This document shows, piece after piece, positions 27,037 through 37,485 of a stretch of DNA of 52,843 bases. A program made the translations under genes and the position numbers. Every line of letters starts with the position of its first letter. Within the stretch, counting starts at the first letter, position 1. Source of the DNA: an uncultured Alphaproteobacteria bacterium (GTDB lineage: Bacteria; Pseudomonadota; Alphaproteobacteria; Thalassobaculales; Thalassobaculaceae); NCBI GenBank assembly GCA_937776645.1, contig CALMRI010000008.1, positions 1 through 52,843 on the forward strand, read 5' to 3'. Below the pieces are notes generated by a model, which was not told where the DNA came from, made no database searches, and worked only from the letters and a program-made list of their open reading frames with translations.

Positions 27037-27744
27037 TCAGCTCTCCATCAGCGTGGCCTTGAGGCCGCGCAGGACGAAATCAAACTCATAGCCGAGCGCA
27101 AAACCCTCTTCGGTGGCGTCGAGGGAAAATTTCTTGATAAGCAACTCGCGGGCGCCGTCGGGTGTGGCGTTATAGATCGGATCCAGCTCAAGCAAGGGGT
27201 CGCCGGGGAAATAGGACTGGGTGACCAGTCGGGTGACGAATGAGGGCCCGAAAAGCGAGAAATGAATATGCGCCGGTCGCCAGGCATTCGCATGGTTGCC
27301 CCAGGGATAGGCGGCGGGCTTGACGGTGGTGAACTTGTAGACGCCGTTCTCGTCTGTCACGCATCTGCCGCCGCCGAAGAAATTCGGATCAAGCGGCGCG
27401 TCATGCTGGTCGGCGGCATGCATATAACGGCCAGCAGCATTGCATTGCCAGATCTCGATCAGGGTGTTCGGTTGTGGACGTTCATTCTCGTCCAGGACCC
27501 GGCCGGTGACGATGATCCGCTCGCCCAGCGGTTCGCCACCATTTTTGGCGCCATTCTTGGTCAGGTCGTTGTCGAGCGGATTGAGCGTTTCGTGACCGAA
27601 AACTGGCCCAGTAATCTCGGATAGTGATTGTGGCAGCGGAATCAGGGGTTTGCTGGGGCTGCGCAGCACTGTCGACTTGTATTCCGGTGTCAGATAGGCC
27701 GGCTGTGTTTGCCAGTCTCGAGGGGTGTAGGCAGCCTCGGTCAT
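27037..27744 (-). CDS. pcaH: Protocatechuate 3,4-dioxygenase, beta subunit
   Basis: The 235-residue catalytic subunit. The N-terminal PcaH segment (YTPRDWQTQPAYLTPEYKST) and the core NTLIEIWQCNAAGRYMHAAD carry the intradiol signature. The iron ligands of the family (two Tyr, two His) are represented by Tyr in GRYMH, Tyr in AAYPWGNH, and His in NAWRPAHIHFSLFG. It catalyses ortho ring cleavage of protocatechuate together with PcaG, in standard pcaHG order. GGGAG precedes the ATG. The glycerate kinase gene ends 93 bases upstream on the same strand. Confidence 0.94.
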   Translation of the reverse strand: MTEAAYTPRDWQTQPAYLTPEYKSTVLRSPSKPLIPLPQSLSEITGPVFGHETLNPLDNDLTKNGAKNGGEPLGERIIVTGRVLDENERPQPNTLIEIWQCNAAGRYMHAADQHDAPLDPNFFGGGRCVTDENGVYKFTTVKPAAYPWGNHANAWRPAHIHFSLFGPSFVTRLVTQSYFPGDPLLELDPIYNATPDGARELLIKKFSLDATEEGFALGYEFDFVLRGLKATLMES

Positions 27745-27837
27745 GGTCGGTCTCCCGTGTTGCGATGGTTTGTTCAGATGATTTATCTCAAGGATATCAT
27801 GTGGCGCTAGCGCGTCGATCTTTCGATCGAAAATATC

Positions 27838-29139
27838 TCAGATCACCAGGATCGCGCGAAAGTCGTTCACATTAGTTAGGGTTGGCCCGCTGATCACCAA
27901 ATCCCCCAGAGCTTCGAAAAAACTATAGCCATCATTGTCGTTGAGTCGGACGCGCGCCGACAACCCTAACGCGGTGGCCCGGGCCAGGGTATCGGGCAGG
28001 TAAAGTGCACCGGCATTGTCCTCGGTCCCGTCGATCCCATCGGTGTCGCAGGCGATGGCGGAGAGGCGGTCGATGCAGTCGCCGGATCGCTCCGCCAATG
28101 CCACGGCTAATGCCACCAGGAACTCGGCATTGCGCCCACCGCGTCCGGAGCCGCGCACGGTAACTGTGGTCTCGCCGCCGCTTAGCAATACGCAAGGTGT
28201 GGCGGCGGGTTGGCCATGGCGGGCGACCTGGCTGGCGATTCCGGCATGCATGCGGGCTACTTCGCGCGCCTCGCCCTCGATCGCATCACCGAGAATGACC
28301 GGTGTGACGCCGGCAGCGCGGGCCACGTTCGCCGCTGCTTCCAAGGCCATTTGCGGCGTGGCGACCAAGGTGGTCTGGCTGTCCGCGAAGACCCGGTCAC
28401 CGGGCTTGGGGGTTTCCTCAACAGCCTCCGCCAGTCTGGTGGCAATCGCAGTTGGTGGCGTCACGTTGTATTTTGCCAGGACGCTGACGGCGTTCGCATA
28501 GGTGGTGGGATCCGCCACCGTCGGGCCGGAGCCGATGACATCCAGCTCATCCCCCGGCACGTCGGAAATCGCGAAGGCCACCAGCCGCGCCGGCGCCGCT
28601 GCCGCGGTAAGCCGCCCGCCTTTGATCGCCGAGAGATGTTTGCGCACGCAATTCATCTCGTGAATGGTTGCGCCAGATTTCAGCAGATCCGCCGTCACCG
28701 CTTGCTTGTCCTCCAGGGTGATTCCATCGGCTGGAAGCGATAGCAGGGCGGAGCCGCCGCCGGAAATCAGGCAAAGTGCCAGGTCGTCCTTGGTCAACCC
28801 TTGAGCCAAGGCGAGTATGCGTCCGGCGGCGGCGCGTCCGGCGGCATCCGGCACTGGATGGGCGGCCTCGACCACCTCGATCCGATCGCAAGTAACGCCA
28901 TGACCGTAACGGGTGACCACCAGACCTTCCAGGGGCCGCTCCGGGGAATGCGCCGTCCAGAAATCTTCAACGGCGCGTGCCATTGCACCACCCGCCTTGC
29001 CGGCGCCAAGCACCACGGTGCGTCCCTTTGGCGGGTTTGCCAGAACTCGTTCCAGGTGTGGCGGCAGACAAAGCGCCGGATTGGCGGCGGCAACTGCAGC
29101 CTCGAATAGGGATTTCAGCAATTTCGCGGGATCGTGCAC
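27838..29139 (-). CDS. Glycerate 2-kinase / MOFRL family (GckA/TtuD-type)
   Basis: A 433-residue protein of the DUF4147/MOFRL family. The N-terminal part has TVVLGAGKAGGAMARAVEDFW and LCLISGGGSALLSLPADGITL, followed by NCVRKHLSAIKGGRL; the C-terminal MOFRL domain ends with ACDTDGIDGTEDNAGALY. Such enzymes phosphorylate glycerate to 2-phosphoglycerate (serine cycle, tartrate or glyoxylate routes), although some are annotated as hydroxypyruvate reductases (TtuD). The start is a GTG at 29139 with GGAG upstream. A 15-base direct repeat 57 bases upstream (29197-29232) could be its operator. Confidence 0.88.
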   Translation of the reverse strand: MHDPAKLLKSLFEAAVAAANPALCLPPHLERVLANPPKGRTVVLGAGKAGGAMARAVEDFWTAHSPERPLEGLVVTRYGHGVTCDRIEVVEAAHPVPDAAGRAAAGRILALAQGLTKDDLALCLISGGGSALLSLPADGITLEDKQAVTADLLKSGATIHEMNCVRKHLSAIKGGRLTAAAAPARLVAFAISDVPGDELDVIGSGPTVADPTTYANAVSVLAKYNVTPPTAIATRLAEAVEETPKPGDRVFADSQTTLVATPQMALEAAANVARAAGVTPVILGDAIEGEAREVARMHAGIASQVARHGQPAATPCVLLSGGETTVTVRGSGRGGRNAEFLVALAVALAERSGDCIDRLSAIACDTDGIDGTEDNAGALYLPDTLARATALGLSARVRLNDNDGYSFFEALGDLVISGPTLTNVNDFRAILVI

Positions 29140-29196
29140 GTCTGGCTCCGAGGCGATGTCGAATGGCGAAAACTAGGAGTGCGGGCGGTAGGAGGC

Positions 29197-29232
29197 AAGA
29201 TCAAGCTTGGGCCAGGTAAGATCAAGCTTGGG
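29197..29232. repeat. Two 15-bp direct repeats, 21-bp period
   Basis: AAGATCAAGCTTGGG occurs at 29197-29211 and again, identically, at 29218-29232, with GG before both copies. The start-to-start distance of 21 bp is two helical turns, and each copy contains the palindrome CAAGCTTG. It lies just upstream of the glycerate kinase start, where two molecules of a regulator could bind the same DNA face. Confidence 0.6.
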
Positions 29233-29314
29233 AAAGACGGTCACGCTCCCTGTCACTGGGCCGCCCTCGGGCCTATAATCGCAGCGTGCCGTGAATAGGC
29301 TGGAGAAACCCGAG

Positions 29315-29890
29315 ATGAGCGCCCGCAAGGGTTTGTTAAAGACCTTGGCTTATGGCGGTTAGTGCTGGTCCGGCCGCGAGGGGGCGCGGCGCGATGAGAT
29401 TGGTTCGCTCTGGGCGGCCTTGGGCATCGATAGTGAATGGGGTCGTTTGCGCTCGGTGATCGTGCGTCGCCCTGGCGCGGAGTTGGACGTCTCCCTATCG
29501 GATCCCGACGCGCTGCATGAGATGGAGGTCGAGACCCGGGATGCCGGTCTGTAATTTGGCTCCATGCATTTCATGGGGTGTTGCGCGTCGTCGACCGGGA
29601 TTTGGCGGTGTGCTGGTGGCGGCGGACACCTTTCGCGACAGTCGGGCGCTTCAGGAGCGCGGCCACGAGATTATCTGGATACCCGAGGGCGACGACATGG
29701 ATCTCAATCGCGGCCTTAATTTTGTCACCCTCGGGCCGCGTAAGGTTTTGATGGTGGCCGGCTATCCAACGGTGCAGCGTGTCCTGGAGGCCGCCGGGGC
29801 GGCGTGTGTGGCGGTCGACTGCTCGGAACCAAGGCTGCCGGAGCGATTAGGTGCCTTACCGGCGCGATTGAGCGGGAGCTGGTTGGCTAA
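29315..29890 (+). pseudogene. DDAH-like amidinotransferase-family gene, inactivated
   Basis: Fragments of a dimethylarginine dimethylaminohydrolase / arginine-deiminase-like protein can be read across all three plus frames. They are EIGSLWAALGIDSEWGRLRS and VIVRRPGAELDV, then VLRVVDRDLAVCWWRRTPF, then LNFVTLGPRKVLMVAGYPTV, then AGAIRCLTGAIERELVG ending at a TAA at 29888-29890. Lesions: an in-frame TAG at codon 16 (29360-29362), a large missing middle part near 29550, and frameshifts near 29550, 29635 and 29828. The start ATG with GGAG upstream is intact. Its last bases touch the queA stop. Confidence 0.75.
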
Positions 29891-30924
29891 CGGGGATGAG
29901 CCCGCGTCATCAGACAAGCATCGCCGTATGAAAAGAACCGGTACGCATCGCTGATGGCATGCTCATAGGCGGCCAATACGACGTCCCGGCCGGCCAGTGC
30001 CGAGACCAGCATCAGCAATGTCGAGCGTGGCAGGTGAAAGTTGGTCAGCAGTATGTCGACTACCTGGAACCGGAACCCGGGGGTGATGAAAAGATCGGTC
30101 TCGCCGGAGAACGGTTTCAACTGGCCGCCCCGTGCGGCGGATTCCAATACCCGTAAGCTGGTGGTGCCGGCGGCGATGACCCGGCCCCCGGCGGCCTGGG
30201 TTTCGGTGATGGCCTGGACAGTTTTCAGGCCGACTTCGGCCCACTCGGTATGCATGAGATGGCCATCTGTATCGTCGGCTGTCACCGGCAGGAACGTGCC
30301 GGCGCCGACATGTAGCGTCACGGTCGCGCGGCTCACCCCGCGCAGATCCAATTTTGCGAGCAACAGGGGGGTGAAATGCAGGCTCGCGGTCGGCGTCGCC
30401 ACCGCGCCATCGCGGGCGGCGAACATGGTTTGATAGTCCGTGGCGTCGGTGCTCGAGTCGGCACCGCCGCCGCGTTTAATATAGGGCGGCAGCGGCATCC
30501 GCCCATTTGCTTGCAGGCGTTTGAGCAAGCTCTCGTCGTCGAGGTTGAAATCCAGCACCACCTCGCCGCCGTCTCGGGACAATACCCGGGCGCTGAGGCT
30601 TTCGGCGAAGGCGATCACGTCGTCCGGGCGCAGTCGTTTGGCCGGTTTGGCAAAAGCGGCCCAGCGACCGGGGGCGAGCCGTTTGTGCAAGGTCGCCTCG
30701 ATCCGCGTGGTGCCGCGCCGACCAACGAGCCTTGAGGGAATGACCCTGGTGTCGTTGACCACCAGAAGATCACCGGGCTGAAGCAACGTGGGAAGATCCC
30801 GTACCGTTCTGTCGGCCAGCACCGGTCCGGTCATGTCCAGCAGGCGGGCGGCATCGCGCGGTCTTGCCGGATGCTGGGCGATCAGTTCCGGCGGTAGATC
30901 ATAATCGAAGAGGTCGACCCGCAT
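29887..30924 (-). CDS. queA: tRNA preQ1(34) S-adenosylmethionine ribosyltransferase-isomerase
   Basis: Adds the epoxycyclopentane ring (from the ribose of AdoMet) to preQ1 at tRNA position 34, the penultimate step of queuosine synthesis. The 345-residue product starts MRVDLFDYDLPPELIAQHPA, has LLVVNDTRVIPSRLVG, FTPLLLAKLDLRGVSRATVTLHVG and the C-terminal TNFHLPRSTLLMLVSALAGR. It follows the YhhQ-like transporter by 6 bases on the same strand; tgt and queG lie further right on the opposite strand. Confidence 0.95.
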   Translation of the reverse strand: MRVDLFDYDLPPELIAQHPARPRDAARLLDMTGPVLADRTVRDLPTLLQPGDLLVVNDTRVIPSRLVGRRGTTRIEATLHKRLAPGRWAAFAKPAKRLRPDDVIAFAESLSARVLSRDGGEVVLDFNLDDESLLKRLQANGRMPLPPYIKRGGGADSSTDATDYQTMFAARDGAVATPTASLHFTPLLLAKLDLRGVSRATVTLHVGAGTFLPVTADDTDGHLMHTEWAEVGLKTVQAITETQAAGGRVIAAGTTSLRVLESAARGGQLKPFSGETDLFITPGFRFQVVDILLTNFHLPRSTLLMLVSALAGRDVVLAAYEHAISDAYRFFSYGDACLMTRAHPR

Positions 30925-30930
30925 CGGCTG

Positions 30931-31485
30931 CTAGGCCGGGGTGTTGTCTTGCACTTGGCGCAGATGCTTCGGCAACGTCGAGATGAAGATCCGGAACGGC
31001 ACCAGCAGGGCCGCCGCCATGGCCAGCTTGGCCCCATAGTCACCGATCGCCCAGGTCACCCAGGGTAGGCCAGTGGCATAAAAGGCAATGGAAAAGAACA
31101 GCGCCGTGTCGACGGTCGAGGAAATAACCGAGGATACCAACGGCGCCTTCCACCAGGTCTGCCGGCGCATCCGATCAAAAATCGCGATATCGAGTAGTTG
31201 CGCGACCAGGAAGGCGGTGCCTGAGGCGATGGCGATACGCGGGTCAGCGAAGATCAACGACAAGGTCACGCCCGTCGCGAAACCGGCATAGACGACCTTG
31301 CGGGCTGGTGACGCGCCGAACAGCCGGTTGGTCAGATCGGTCACCAAAAAGGCGATGGGGTAGGTTAGCGCCCCCCAGGTCAACCATTCGTTGATCGGGT
31401 ACCCGACAGCGATGTTGGAGACCAACACCACCAGACCCATGGCCAGGATGCCGGCGACCACGCCCTTCAATTCAATGCTCCGCAT
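30931..31485 (-). CDS. Queuosine precursor transporter, VUT/YhhQ family
   Basis: A 184-residue polytopic membrane protein of the YhhQ (VUT) family, with about five to six hydrophobic segments. Recognisable parts are WGALTYPIAFLVTDLTNRLF, GTAFLVAQLLDIAIFDRM and VSSVISSTVDTALFFSIAFY. YhhQ imports preQ0/preQ1, so this protein feeds the adjacent QueA pathway. The start at ATG 31485 follows AGGAGAA; the frame upstream to 31665 is not homologous. No queC, queD, queE or queF is visible, which fits a salvage-dependent strategy or genes elsewhere. Confidence 0.88.
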   Translation of the reverse strand: MRSIELKGVVAGILAMGLVVLVSNIAVGYPINEWLTWGALTYPIAFLVTDLTNRLFGASPARKVVYAGFATGVTLSLIFADPRIAIASGTAFLVAQLLDIAIFDRMRRQTWWKAPLVSSVISSTVDTALFFSIAFYATGLPWVTWAIGDYGAKLAMAAALLVPFRIFISTLPKHLRQVQDNTPA

Positions 31486-31642
31486 GTCGCGGTTCTCCTG
31501 CAAGTTTTCGAATTTCGCGCTTAATAGGTCGAGAGTCCGGTGCTGTCCAACCAAATCGGCGCTTTCGTGGAGCTTGTCTTGCGCCGCCTCAGCCCGCTTC
31601 CTACACTCACTGCCAAGACTTGGGAACGGAACGGGGGCCGGC

Positions 31643-32644
31643 GTGCCAGGAGCAACACCGCGCAATATCGATGTGGCACGTTACCTGGATCATCATCGGA
31701 TGATGCATAGGATTCGTGCCTTTGAGGAGGCGGCGGCCAGGGCCAATAAGGAGCAACTGGTGCTCGGCGCGATCCACCTTTCGATCGGCCAGGAGGCCAT
31801 CGCCTCGGGCGTTTGCAGAAACCTGCGCACCGATGACTATCTGCTTTCAACCCATCGGGGGCACGGGCATACCTTGGCCAAGGGTGCTAATGCCACCGCG
31901 ATGATGTCGGAGCTGCTGGGCCGTGAAGGCGGAATCTGCCAGGGCAAGGGCGGATCCATGCATATCGCTGATTTTGGTGTCGGCATGCTCGGCGCCAACG
32001 GGGTGGTGGCGGCGAATATCAACATCGCTGCCGGCGCCGCCCATGCGATCAAGCTGAAAGGCGAGGATGGGGTCGCCTGCAGCATTTTCGGTGATGGGGC
32101 TATCAATCGAGGCCCGTTCCTGGAAGGGCTCAACTGGGCCGGAGTGTTCAAGTTGCCGGCGCTGTTTGTCTGTGAGAGCAACGGCTTCGCCTCGACCACC
32201 CGGACGGAGGCGATGACCTCGGGAGACGGCCCAGCAGCACGGGCGCGCGCCCTTGGCATTCCGGCGGATGAGGTTGATGGCAATGACATCGTTGCGGTGG
32301 ATGAAACCGTGCGGGCGGCGGTGAATGCCATCCGAGGCGGCGGCGGGCCCCGGTTCATCGTCTGTAAGACCTACCGGCTACACGGCCATACGGCATCGGA
32401 CCCGGCGGCTTACCGCCCCCGCGAAGAAGTTGATGTGGCCTGGAAGAACGATCCGATCGCCCGCTGTGCCGCTATTTTGCGCGAGGTGGGGGTGAAAGCG
32501 GTGGAACTAGAGGCGCATCGCGATGCTGCCGCCACCGAGATGGACGAAGCCTACGAGATCGCCAAGGCGGCGCCCTGGCCGGATCTGGCGCTGGCCTATA
32601 CGGATGTTCAAGACATTGGGGACCCGCGCGAGAGGGCCTTTTGA
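31643..32644 (+). CDS. ThDP-dependent dehydrogenase E1 component, alpha subunit (acetoin/pyruvate dehydrogenase type)
   Basis: A 333-residue E1-alpha protein. The segment EQLVLGAIHLSIGQEAIASG, the phosphorylation-loop-like LLSTHRGHGHTLAKG, and the ThDP motif from about residue 150 (GDGAINRGPFLEGLNWA...ESN) place it with acetoin and 2-oxo acid dehydrogenase E1 alpha subunits. The GTG at 31643 is chosen because it gives the usual length; the open frame reaches 31391, running antisense over the transporter gene. It overlaps the beta subunit (ATGA). No E2 acyltransferase or E3 is present, so the electron or acyl acceptor is unknown. First gene of a four-gene block. Confidence 0.88.
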   Translation: MPGATPRNIDVARYLDHHRMMHRIRAFEEAAARANKEQLVLGAIHLSIGQEAIASGVCRNLRTDDYLLSTHRGHGHTLAKGANATAMMSELLGREGGICQGKGGSMHIADFGVGMLGANGVVAANINIAAGAAHAIKLKGEDGVACSIFGDGAINRGPFLEGLNWAGVFKLPALFVCESNGFASTTRTEAMTSGDGPAARARALGIPADEVDGNDIVAVDETVRAAVNAIRGGGGPRFIVCKTYRLHGHTASDPAAYRPREEVDVAWKNDPIARCAAILREVGVKAVELEAHRDAAATEMDEAYEIAKAAPWPDLALAYTDVQDIGDPRERAF

Positions 32645-33618
32645 TGACGGTCATGACCTATGCTGAGGCCGGCATGACGGCGCTGGCCGAGGAGATGCGG
32701 CGCGACCCCCTGGTCTGGGCCGTCGGCGAGGATCTCGGGCGTGGCGGTGTGTTCGGGCAGTACAAGGGATTGGTCGAGGAATTTGGGCCGGAGCGGATTT
32801 CCGATGCCCCGATTTCGGAGTCGGCGATCATGGGCGCCAGCGTCGGCGCAGCGATGGCCGGAACCCGACCGGTGGTCGAGATGCGGTTCGCCGATTTCGC
32901 CCTTTGCGCTGTCGATGAGCTGGTCAACCAGGCCGCCAAGGCCCGCTACATGCTCGGCGGCCAGACCAAGGTGCCGATGGTGATCCGCGAACCCATGGGC
33001 ATGTGGCGCTCCTCTGCCGCCCAGCACAGCCAGTCATTGGAAAGCTGGTACACCCATATTCCCGGCCTGGTGGTCGCGGTGCCGTCGACACCGGCGGATA
33101 ACAAAGGACTGTTAAAAGCGGCGATCCGCGCCGACGACCCCGTGGTCTATTTCGAGCATAAGAACCTCTGGGGCATGGAGGGTGAGGTGCCGGACGGTGA
33201 TCTATTGATCCCCTTCGGGAGGGCCCGGATTGAGCGTGAGGGCCGCGATATCACGATTGTTTCCTGGTCGTCACAACTGCACACCGCAAGCCGGGCGTCC
33301 GGTATACTAGAAAAGCAGGACATCTCCGCCGAGGTGATCGATTTACGGACGCTCTGGCCGTGGGATCGCGACGCGGTCTTCGCGTCGGTCGAGAAGACGG
33401 GGCGGCTGTTGATCACCCACGAAAGTGTCTCGGTCGGTGGGTTTGGCGCCGAGATTGCCGCGACGGTCTCGGAGTACTTATTCAAGGCGCTGAAGTCTCC
33501 GGTGCGCCGCCGCGCCGCGCCGCGTATACCGATATCTTATGCGCCGCTGCTGGAAGATGTGGTCCGAGTGTCCGAGGCGCAAATCGTCGAGACCGTGCTT
33601 GAGATGATGTCGAGTTAA
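32641..33618 (+). CDS. ThDP-dependent dehydrogenase E1 component, beta subunit
   Basis: A 325-residue transketolase-like E1 beta subunit, with VWAVGEDLGRGGVFGQYKGL, RISDAPISESAIMGASVGAA, VVEMRFADFALCAVDELVNQ and the C-terminal VIDLRTLWPWDRDAV / RLLITHESVSVGGFGAEIAA motifs. With the upstream alpha subunit it would oxidatively decarboxylate or cleave a 2-oxo acid or acetoin-like compound. Its ATG overlaps the alpha stop. It is followed after 45 bases by the duplicated unknown protein. Confidence 0.9.
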   Translation: MMTVMTYAEAGMTALAEEMRRDPLVWAVGEDLGRGGVFGQYKGLVEEFGPERISDAPISESAIMGASVGAAMAGTRPVVEMRFADFALCAVDELVNQAAKARYMLGGQTKVPMVIREPMGMWRSSAAQHSQSLESWYTHIPGLVVAVPSTPADNKGLLKAAIRADDPVVYFEHKNLWGMEGEVPDGDLLIPFGRARIEREGRDITIVSWSSQLHTASRASGILEKQDISAEVIDLRTLWPWDRDAVFASVEKTGRLLITHESVSVGGFGAEIAATVSEYLFKALKSPVRRRAAPRIPISYAPLLEDVVRVSEAQIVETVLEMMSS

Positions 33619-33663
33619 TACAGAAGCAGCCTTCGGCAGCTAAATTTTAGGGAGGACGTTCGC

Positions 33664-34482
33664 ATGGTCAACCGCATCATCGACGATCAAATTGTCATTA
33701 CTAATTCTGTCACCAAGATTGGCTCGGAATGCGAGGGGCGCGTGGTCTTGGGGGCCTCGCATGGTGGGATCTATGCAGCCTATCTGGCGGTCAAAGTGAA
33801 GGCCCGGGGAGTCATCTTAAACGATGCTGGGTGGGCCAAGGACGATTCCGGTGTTTCCGGTAGTGGCTATTGCCAGGGCCTGAACGTCCCCTATGCCACG
33901 ACCGACACCATGTCCTGTCGTATAGGCAATGGCGAAAGCGCGGTCGCCGAGGGAGTGATCTCATTCGCCAATCCACTGGCGCTATCGTTGGGGGTGACCG
34001 TGGGGATGTCGGCGCTGGAGGCTGCGTGGTGCATGACCAAGGCCGACCGAAGCACTCAACCCGCACCAAGCTATGCCGAGGCCCGCAAAGAGCTGCCGGT
34101 CAAACCGGGTGAGAGGATGATTGTGCTGATGGACTCGATCTCGTTGGTGGATGATCAGGACGCCGGGCGGATCATCGTCTCCGGCAGCCATGGCGCCATG
34201 CTCGGCGATGATCCGGCGACGGCTATCCGAGGTGACGCTTTCGCTGGGTTCTTCCATGATGCCGGCGGTGGTAAGGGCGGCGCGGCGACTACCCGGCTTC
34301 CGGCATTGAACCAACGGGGTATCATCGCTGGCACCGTCGGGTGTATGTCGGCGCGGATTGGCGATGGTGAATCGATCTACCGCGACGGCGTGCTCTCGCA
34401 TTTGAACGAGGTCGCCGTCGCGGCGGGAGGCAAGGTCGGTATGCCGGCTAAAACCTTCATTGACTCTCTCGTCACTAAATAA
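33664..34482 (+). CDS. Unrecognised protein built from two copies of one domain
   Basis: A 272-residue protein with an internal tandem duplication, offset about 143-145 residues. The first copy (about 14-115) and second copy (about 157-260) share GR(V/I)(V/I)...SHG (His33 / His176), (N/H)DAG (Asp54 / Asp199), a Lys (59 / 204), RIG-x-GES (Arg86 / Arg231, Glu91 / Glu236) and GV-x-S...N (97-103 / 242-248). Paired polar residues look like a catalytic or ligand site, perhaps at the interface of the two halves. No signal peptide or membrane segment is seen. AGGGAGGA precedes the ATG. I do not recognise the family; it does not match the three-repeat cyanuric acid hydrolase pattern. It follows the E1 beta gene and precedes the alpha-beta-barrel protein, so a role in that module is likely. 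Confidence 0.8.
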   Translation: MVNRIIDDQIVITNSVTKIGSECEGRVVLGASHGGIYAAYLAVKVKARGVILNDAGWAKDDSGVSGSGYCQGLNVPYATTDTMSCRIGNGESAVAEGVISFANPLALSLGVTVGMSALEAAWCMTKADRSTQPAPSYAEARKELPVKPGERMIVLMDSISLVDDQDAGRIIVSGSHGAMLGDDPATAIRGDAFAGFFHDAGGGKGGAATTRLPALNQRGIIAGTVGCMSARIGDGESIYRDGVLSHLNEVAVAAGGKVGMPAKTFIDSLVTK

Positions 34483-34494
34483 CGGAGATCCATC

Positions 34495-36307
<1,813 letters not shown>

Positions 36308-36325
36308 TTTGATTGAACGGCGCTG

Positions 36326-37441
36326 ATGAAGCAGTTGATCATCGATAAGGCACGGGAACTCGGATTTTGCGCGGTCGGATTCGCGCCGGCCGCCGTAGGC
36401 GCCCGCGAGCAGGCGCGCCTTGATGCCTTCCTCGCCGCCGGCCAGCATGGCGACATGGACTGGATGGCGCGCAATGCCGAGCGTCGCCGGGACCCAAGAG
36501 TTCTTTGGCCGGAGGCGCGCTCGGTTATCGTATTGGCCACGAATTACGGCCCCGAGCGTGACCCGCTGGGGGATCTCGGCGCGCGCGACCGGGCTAATAT
36601 CTCGGTATATGCGCGCAATCGCGACTATCACGACCTCCTCAAGAAACGCTTGAAGCGCCTGGGTCGTTGGATGGTCGAGGAATTCGGCTGCGCGTTGAAG
36701 GTCTTTGTCGATACCGCGCCGGTGCTGGAAAAACCTTTGGCTGCAATGGCCGGCGTCGGCTGGCAGGGTAAGCACTCCAACTTGGTGAGCCGGGAGTTCG
36801 GTTCGTGGTTGTTTCTGGGCGAGGTGTTCACCACCCTGGAGCTGGAGCCGAACAGGCCGGAGGTCGACCACTGCGGGTCCTGCCAAGATTGCCTCGATAT
36901 CTGCCCGACGGCCGCCTTTCCGGCACCCTATACCTTGGATGCATCGCGCTGCATCTCCTACCTGACGATTGAGCATAAGGGGCACATTCCCGAGGAATTT
37001 CGCGCGGCGATGGGCAATCGGATCTATGGCTGCGATGACTGCCTCGCTGTGTGCCCATGGAATAAGTTCGCGCAAACCGCCAGCGAGGCGGCGTTCGTGC
37101 CTCGGGCAGATCTCGACCTGCCGCTTCTGACGACGTTTCTCGATTTGGATGACGTGGCGTTTCGTACCCATTTCAGCGGCTCACCGGTCAAGCGCATCGG
37201 CCGTGACCGTTTCCTACGTAACGTTTTGATAGCGCTTGGTAACGCCGAAGCAACAGCCGTTCCGCCGGCATTGGAGGCCTTGCTCCTGGACGCCTCTGCT
37301 TTGGTTCGTGCGATGGCGGTTTGGGCGATCCAGCGGATCGCACCGCCGGACCAGCTTGCGATCCTTCGGGCCACCTTTGAACCCGGGGAGGTCGACGAGG
37401 ATGTGCGCCGGGAGTGGCGACCAATCGGCGATTGTGAGTAA
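36326..37441 (+). CDS. queG: Epoxyqueuosine reductase
   Basis: Reduces epoxyqueuosine to queuosine in tRNA using cobalamin and two 4Fe-4S clusters. The 371-residue protein begins MKQLIIDKARELGFCAVGFA. It has the cobalamin-domain stretch VFVDTAPVLEKPLAAMAGVG and the two cluster motifs CGSCQDCLDICP and CDDCLAVCPWN. The C-terminal HEAT-like segment (about residues 290-360) is present. It sits directly after tgt in an apparent tgt-queG pair. Confidence 0.95.
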   Translation: MKQLIIDKARELGFCAVGFAPAAVGAREQARLDAFLAAGQHGDMDWMARNAERRRDPRVLWPEARSVIVLATNYGPERDPLGDLGARDRANISVYARNRDYHDLLKKRLKRLGRWMVEEFGCALKVFVDTAPVLEKPLAAMAGVGWQGKHSNLVSREFGSWLFLGEVFTTLELEPNRPEVDHCGSCQDCLDICPTAAFPAPYTLDASRCISYLTIEHKGHIPEEFRAAMGNRIYGCDDCLAVCPWNKFAQTASEAAFVPRADLDLPLLTTFLDLDDVAFRTHFSGSPVKRIGRDRFLRNVLIALGNAEATAVPPALEALLLDASALVRAMAVWAIQRIAPPDQLAILRATFEPGEVDEDVRREWRPIGDCE

Positions 37442-37485
37442 CGCCGACGATTAGTCGGGCTGGGCTTTTTATTGAGGATAACGCC

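Noticed and set aside
29360..29362. In-frame TAG in a DDAH-like gene as possible recoding (pyrrolysine or readthrough)
   Set aside because: The same gene has several frameshifts and a missing central part, so the TAG is better explained as decay.
33664..34482. Cyanuric acid hydrolase / barbiturase (AtzD) family assignment because of internal repeats
   Set aside because: AtzD proteins are longer, have three repeats and different Lys/Arg/Ser motifs; none matches here.
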